A DNA stretch of 62,000 bases, taken from Glandiceps talaboti (lineage: Eukaryota; Hemichordata; Enteropneusta; Spengelidae). Within the stretch, counting starts at the first letter, position 1, and every line of letters starts with the position of its first letter. The position numbers and the translations under genes are program-made. Shown here one piece after another: positions 58,940 through 62,000 of this stretch. The notes below the pieces were generated by a model, which made no database searches, had not been told where the DNA came from, and worked only from the letters and a program-made list of their open reading frames with translations. The stretch spans positions 5,663,101 to 5,725,100 of the forward strand of contig NC_135550.1 in the NCBI RefSeq assembly GCF_964340395.1, given 5' to 3'.

Positions 58940-59410
58940 TAAATGTGTTTGCAATTAATTTCATGTCGAATAGAATCAATTTTTATATTAACTGCAATAA
59001 ATATGTATTCCTTGAATTAATTAAATGTGTTTTGATTAATTTTACGCACTGTAATTAATTTCATGTATTCCTTGAATTAATTAAATGTGTTTCCGATTAA
59101 TTTTATATACTGGTCTTAATTTTATGTAGTCTAGAATTAATTTTATGTATTCCTGGAATTAATTTCATGTTGTCTAGTATTAATTTTGTGTATGTGCTGA
59201 ATTAATTTTGTGTTTGTGTCGAATTAATTTTATGTATGTGCCGAATTAATTTTGTGTACGTGTCGAATTAATTTTATGTATGTGCCGAATTAATTTTGTG
59301 TATGTGCCGAATTAATTTTGTGTATGTGTCGAATTAATTTTATGTATGTGCTGAATTAATTTTGTGTATGTGCCGAATTAATTTTGTGTATGTGTCGAAT
59401 TAATTTTGGC
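58940..59410. repeat. 22-bp minisatellite (GAATTAATTTTRTGTATGTGYC)n
   Basis: About 20 units. They are irregular at the left (58940-59150, with TTCATGT and ATTCCTT variants) and regular 22-mers from 59150 to 59409. Each unit has the palindrome AATTAATT. Confidence 0.93.
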
Positions 59411-59429
59411 CCTACAATCCAATCCTTTG

Positions 59430-59511
59430 CGCGAGATTTCTTATTCAAAATGGCGGCCCGCAGTGGTGCTCGGCGGCTTGTCATTCCAGAAAGGAATCAA
59501 GAAGGATTCTA
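59430..59511 (+). promoter_or_regulatory. Possible promoter/first exon with YY1-like AAAATGGCGGC
   Basis: CGCGAGATTTC is followed by CAAAATGGCGGCCCGCAGTG at 59445, a YY1-type site usual just downstream of housekeeping start sites. An ATG in it opens a 20-codon frame (MAARSGARRLVIPERNQEGF) ending at TAA 59509-59511. The local GC and CpG jump against the AT-rich array before it. No downstream exon was identified. Confidence 0.4.
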
Positions 59512-59724
59512 ACAATTTTTGCTCAATCTAAAATCAGTTGTTTGAGTTTTTCTGTCTCCCCTGAATTTAGGATCGACAGACGATCTATATGAAGTTAAGT
59601 TTCGAATGTTTGATGCCACAGGGACTTTGTCTTTGCTTTGGTATGACTTAGCGAGAGGAGGGCCCAATCCAACGGGACTACCTTCCCATATTATACAAGT
59701 AGCACGTAATATAACATCGATACA

Positions 59725-59879
59725 ACTTGGACCTGGACGAAGGCGCCTTTCGTCTTCGTTGAATAGCCAAAACACTCACTTGAAGCATATCAGCAATTTT
59801 CTGCCATAGGAAGAAGAGGGAACGCAAGTGTTCCTATTGGTGTTTTGAAATTTCCAAGCGCCTTCGTCCAGGTCCAAGT
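59725..59879. repeat. Perfect 22-bp inverted repeat, 111-bp loop
   Basis: ACTTGGACCTGGACGAAGGC and two more bases at 59725-59746 pair exactly with 59858-59879. It could form a stem in DNA or in a transcript. Confidence 0.9.
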
Positions 59880-60089
59880 CACAGTCGCTTGTAAACTGTT
59901 ATTCCTTTCCTAAATGGTTTTATTCTTGTCTATGACGGTCCTAATACAGAACAATGACGTTATCATAGGAATTGGCGATATTCTTATAAAATCGGTAGCG
60001 ACGTCACACCCCCCTACATACATTATTACAACACAGTGCTGTATGTGCTTGTATCGATGTTAGGGCTGTAATAAATCGGTCCTACTAAT

Positions 60090-60335
60090 TACTGCCCGGG
60101 ACTGCCCGGGAGATACAAGAAGTGCCCGGGAGCAAACTGGAGGCCAAATGGCACTCAAAAGTCGATATTTATGTGCATTGGCCCACTTCGAATGTATATT
60201 GACCAAAATTTAGTGGATTCATGCCCCAGATTGCTGCTTTTCCCGTCTTAAATTTTCTGGCGTGTTACAGACATTGCATGGCTACAGCATATATTAATGC
60301 CCGGGACACATCTGGCCTGCCCGGGCCAAATTTAG
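60090..60335. repeat. Cluster of GCCCGGG motifs
   Basis: Five TGCCCGGG occurrences at about 60099, 60109, 60123, 60300 and 60320 in otherwise AT-rich DNA. Their role is unknown. Confidence 0.7.
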
Positions 60336-60690
60336 ACATCTAATCGATATCAAAAGTTCATTCGTAAATAAACCAGAATGTTAGGACCCGTAGCAAATTA
60401 ATAAGTATCCGGTATCCAAGCTACAGCAACCAGAATTTTCCTAATTCTATCTCAGCTGATAGCATGTTGCTCAAATATTAAGTCAAAGATTGATGTAAAC
60501 TTAGCAGTGCTATTTGTATAATATGGGAAGGTAGTCCCGTTGGATTATCATCCACATCTGCGGCCCAAAATGAACCACTGTTTTCAATGCCTACGCTACA
60601 CGCACGACCGGGACAGGTGTGATGCGACCAGAACGACCAGATTTCGGTCGTGGATGTTAGTTATCATATACGGAGTATCTAGTACCACCC

Positions 60691-60756
60691 CGGTGTCAGT
60701 AGCCCGCCGTCACTGGAACGGATACTGACACCGCGGTGGCAGTTGCCGTTCCAGTG
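60691..60756. repeat. Two interleaved inverted repeats
   Basis: CGGTGTCAGTA (60691-60701) pairs with TACTGACACCG (60723-60733), and CACTGGAACGG (60711-60721) pairs with CCGTTCCAGTG (60746-60756). The order A-B-A'-B' would give a pseudoknot-like fold if transcribed. Confidence 0.75.
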
Positions 60757-61070
60757 AGGAACGGCTAGTGCCACCACCCGAGATATTTCTCGTCCCTGGA
60801 CATTTACCAACAAATAAATCACACGGAACTCCACAAATGCTTCCATTCTACCTTAAAACACCAAATAGCAACGTATTATTTCATTTCTCGTACTGCGCAC
60901 AAACCGTCAAAAAAGCCTCCATAGCGCCAGCGCCAGCCATTTTGGGGACACCGTGTACGTACGGGAAAACATGATGATGTTGTAATATCGAGTAGCAAAG
61001 TAAACTTCATTCGAGATTACCAGGCCAAACTAAAAATATGATTGCAAGTCCTCTATGCAGAAGGTTCATT
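60757..61070. other. Intergenic region
   Basis: No supported gene. Short open frames lack family resemblance. Confidence 0.4.
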
Positions 61071-61072
61071 TT

Positions 61073-61073
61073 A

Positions 61074-61129
<56 letters not shown>

Positions 61130-61141
61130 CGACGACGACGT
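61073..61141. repeat. (GAT)n(GAC)n microsatellite
   Basis: About 19 GAT and four GAC triplets. The poly-Asp frame across it ends without recognisable domains. Confidence 0.95.
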
Positions 61142-61204
61142 AGTCAACTACCTATCAACGATTTGTCGGCAAGCGTACGGTACGTGTTTATCACCGTTCG
61201 TTCC

Positions 61205-61396
61205 CAATCTGATTAAAATCCGATGTAGATGTCGGCTAATCGTTCATTGCTATTTTACCTTCGTTATTTTGCCTGAATTGACCTTCTTGGTACATGTTTA
61301 CATTTTTTAGCCTGATCGCCTCCTCTAGAGAAAATAACGAAGGTAAAATAGCAATGAACGATTAGCCGACATCTACATCGGATTTTAATCAGATTG
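61205..61396. mobile_element. Small foldback element, perfect 10-bp target duplication
   Basis: CGTTCGTTCC at 61195-61204 and 61397-61406 directly flanks a 192-bp element with ends CAATCTGATTAAAATCCGAT and ATCGGATTTTAATCAGATTG. The arms pair almost fully for about 65 bp. Same family as the 2661-bp element in the NLR intron. Confidence 0.92.
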
Positions 61397-61406
61397 CGTT
61401 CGTTCC

Positions 61407-61905
61407 GATCCAATTTACAGGTACGTCAATTATCACTTGACAATTATCACAGCGGTCTCCCTTTCACAACTGGCATACTTTGATGTCATTGCGGCGTTTT
61501 GCCGATGGCTGACATGTGGATATGTGCGTGTATTGTATGACTAGCAGTCGGCAAGATGAAGGACGTGTCAGCTGTCAGTTTGAGGTGAAGTGTTGATGTG
61601 AGAAGGTACGCATACATGTAATGTTCGGCGAGTTTGATTTTCTTCTGATGTCTCAATAAGTCATAAGTGCAAGAAATCCCACTTTTTACCCTAAACTTGG
61701 ATTGACAAGTTTTTTTTTTGACATGAAGGAATTAGCATTTCTCTGCTTCACATAACCACCAATGAATAGAGCTGACTAGTGCTCCCAGGCATCACTCCCC
61801 ATTCGGAAGCCAACGCTGTGTCACAGTCTTTGCTACTTGAGGTGAGCTCTAAGATTTTCTTAAATCAAGATTGAGTATACACTGTAATTGCTAATTCACG
61901 TCGAT
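61407..61905. other. Intergenic region
   Basis: About 500 bp of moderate GC. A GGTGAG at 61840 could be a donor, but no exon could be supported. Confidence 0.35.
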
Positions 61906-61910
61906 AGTGT

Positions 61911-62000
61911 GTTCACTTTCACTGTCAGTATAGTTAGTATTTGCAGTAGATAGTGTAAAAGTACACTTTCACAGTCAGTATAGTTAGTATTTGCAGTATA
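61911..62000. repeat. 52-bp tandem repeat at window end
   Basis: CACTTTCACTGTCAGTATAG and the following TTAGTATTTGCAGTA occur twice, starting near 61914 and 61964. The array runs off the window. Confidence 0.85.

Larger units (their letters stand above)
59666..60546. mobile_element. Possible inverted-repeat element with 40-bp ends
   Basis: Left end starts AATCCAACGGGACTACCTTC (59666-59705), right end finishes GAAGGTAGTCCCGTTGGATT (60507-60546); 39 of 40 positions pair. 881 bp overall. No target duplication seen. The interior holds the hairpin at 59725-59879 and a cluster of GCCCGGG sites. Confidence 0.6.

Noticed and set aside
58677-58958. 93-codon open frame
   Set aside because: It overlaps a known interspersed repeat at its start and the edge of the 22-bp array, with no family resemblance.
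59449-59511. 20-residue micro-ORF as a gene
   Set aside because: Its ATG is part of the YY1-like motif and nothing supports translation; treated only as a possible promoter element.

Overview
This 62 kb window is animal nuclear DNA. It is AT-rich, its genes are split by GT-AG introns, and it is dense in non-LTR retrotransposon pieces, inverted-repeat DNA elements and microsatellites. It holds a vertebrate-type sialyltransferase of the ST8Sia kind and an NB-ARC/TPR NLR-like protein. Together these suggest a marine invertebrate deuterostome (hemichordate, cephalochordate or echinoderm grade), but the species cannot be fixed from sequence alone.

Layout. 1-2215: a decayed LINE (endonuclease plus reverse transcriptase) cut off at a CATA microsatellite. 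2671-14963 (+): a complete nine-exon gene for an about 895-residue STAND/NB-ARC ATPase with a C-terminal TPR region. Its introns carry two large foldback elements, one with a 10-bp target duplication. 15448-18850: three DNA elements nested in one another, each level supported by its own target-site duplication. 22216-23108: an inverted-repeat element built of a G/C-rich minisatellite, ending about 140 bp before the next gene. 23250-50015 (+): a four-exon sialyltransferase gene of 383 residues. Its first intron is 23.3 kb and is filled by three tandem copies of a 5-6 kb unit (27225-43770), a minus-strand LINE, a CR1-like LINE tail, SINEs, minisatellites and further inverted-repeat elements. 52006-58095: a second copy of 11490-19510 that carries only the TPR exons of the NLR-like gene, one with a stop codon, plus a probable solo LTR. 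58500-62000: repeat-rich DNA with a 22-bp minisatellite, a possible promoter with a YY1-like site, several hairpins and a short foldback element with a perfect target duplication.

The two real genes are independent. The NLR-like protein is probably a cytosolic sensor or scaffold; the sialyltransferase is a Golgi type II membrane enzyme. What joins them is genome architecture: a segmental duplication flanks the sialyltransferase, and all TPR introns are phase 1, so the duplicated block is made of frame-neutral cassettes. The most unusual items are the substituted residues at the start of sialylmotif L, the repeated small signal-anchor ORFs inside the sialyltransferase intron, and the nested and foldback elements with readable target duplications. 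All splice models were read by eye from consensus sites and reading-frame phase. No alignment or transcript evidence was available.
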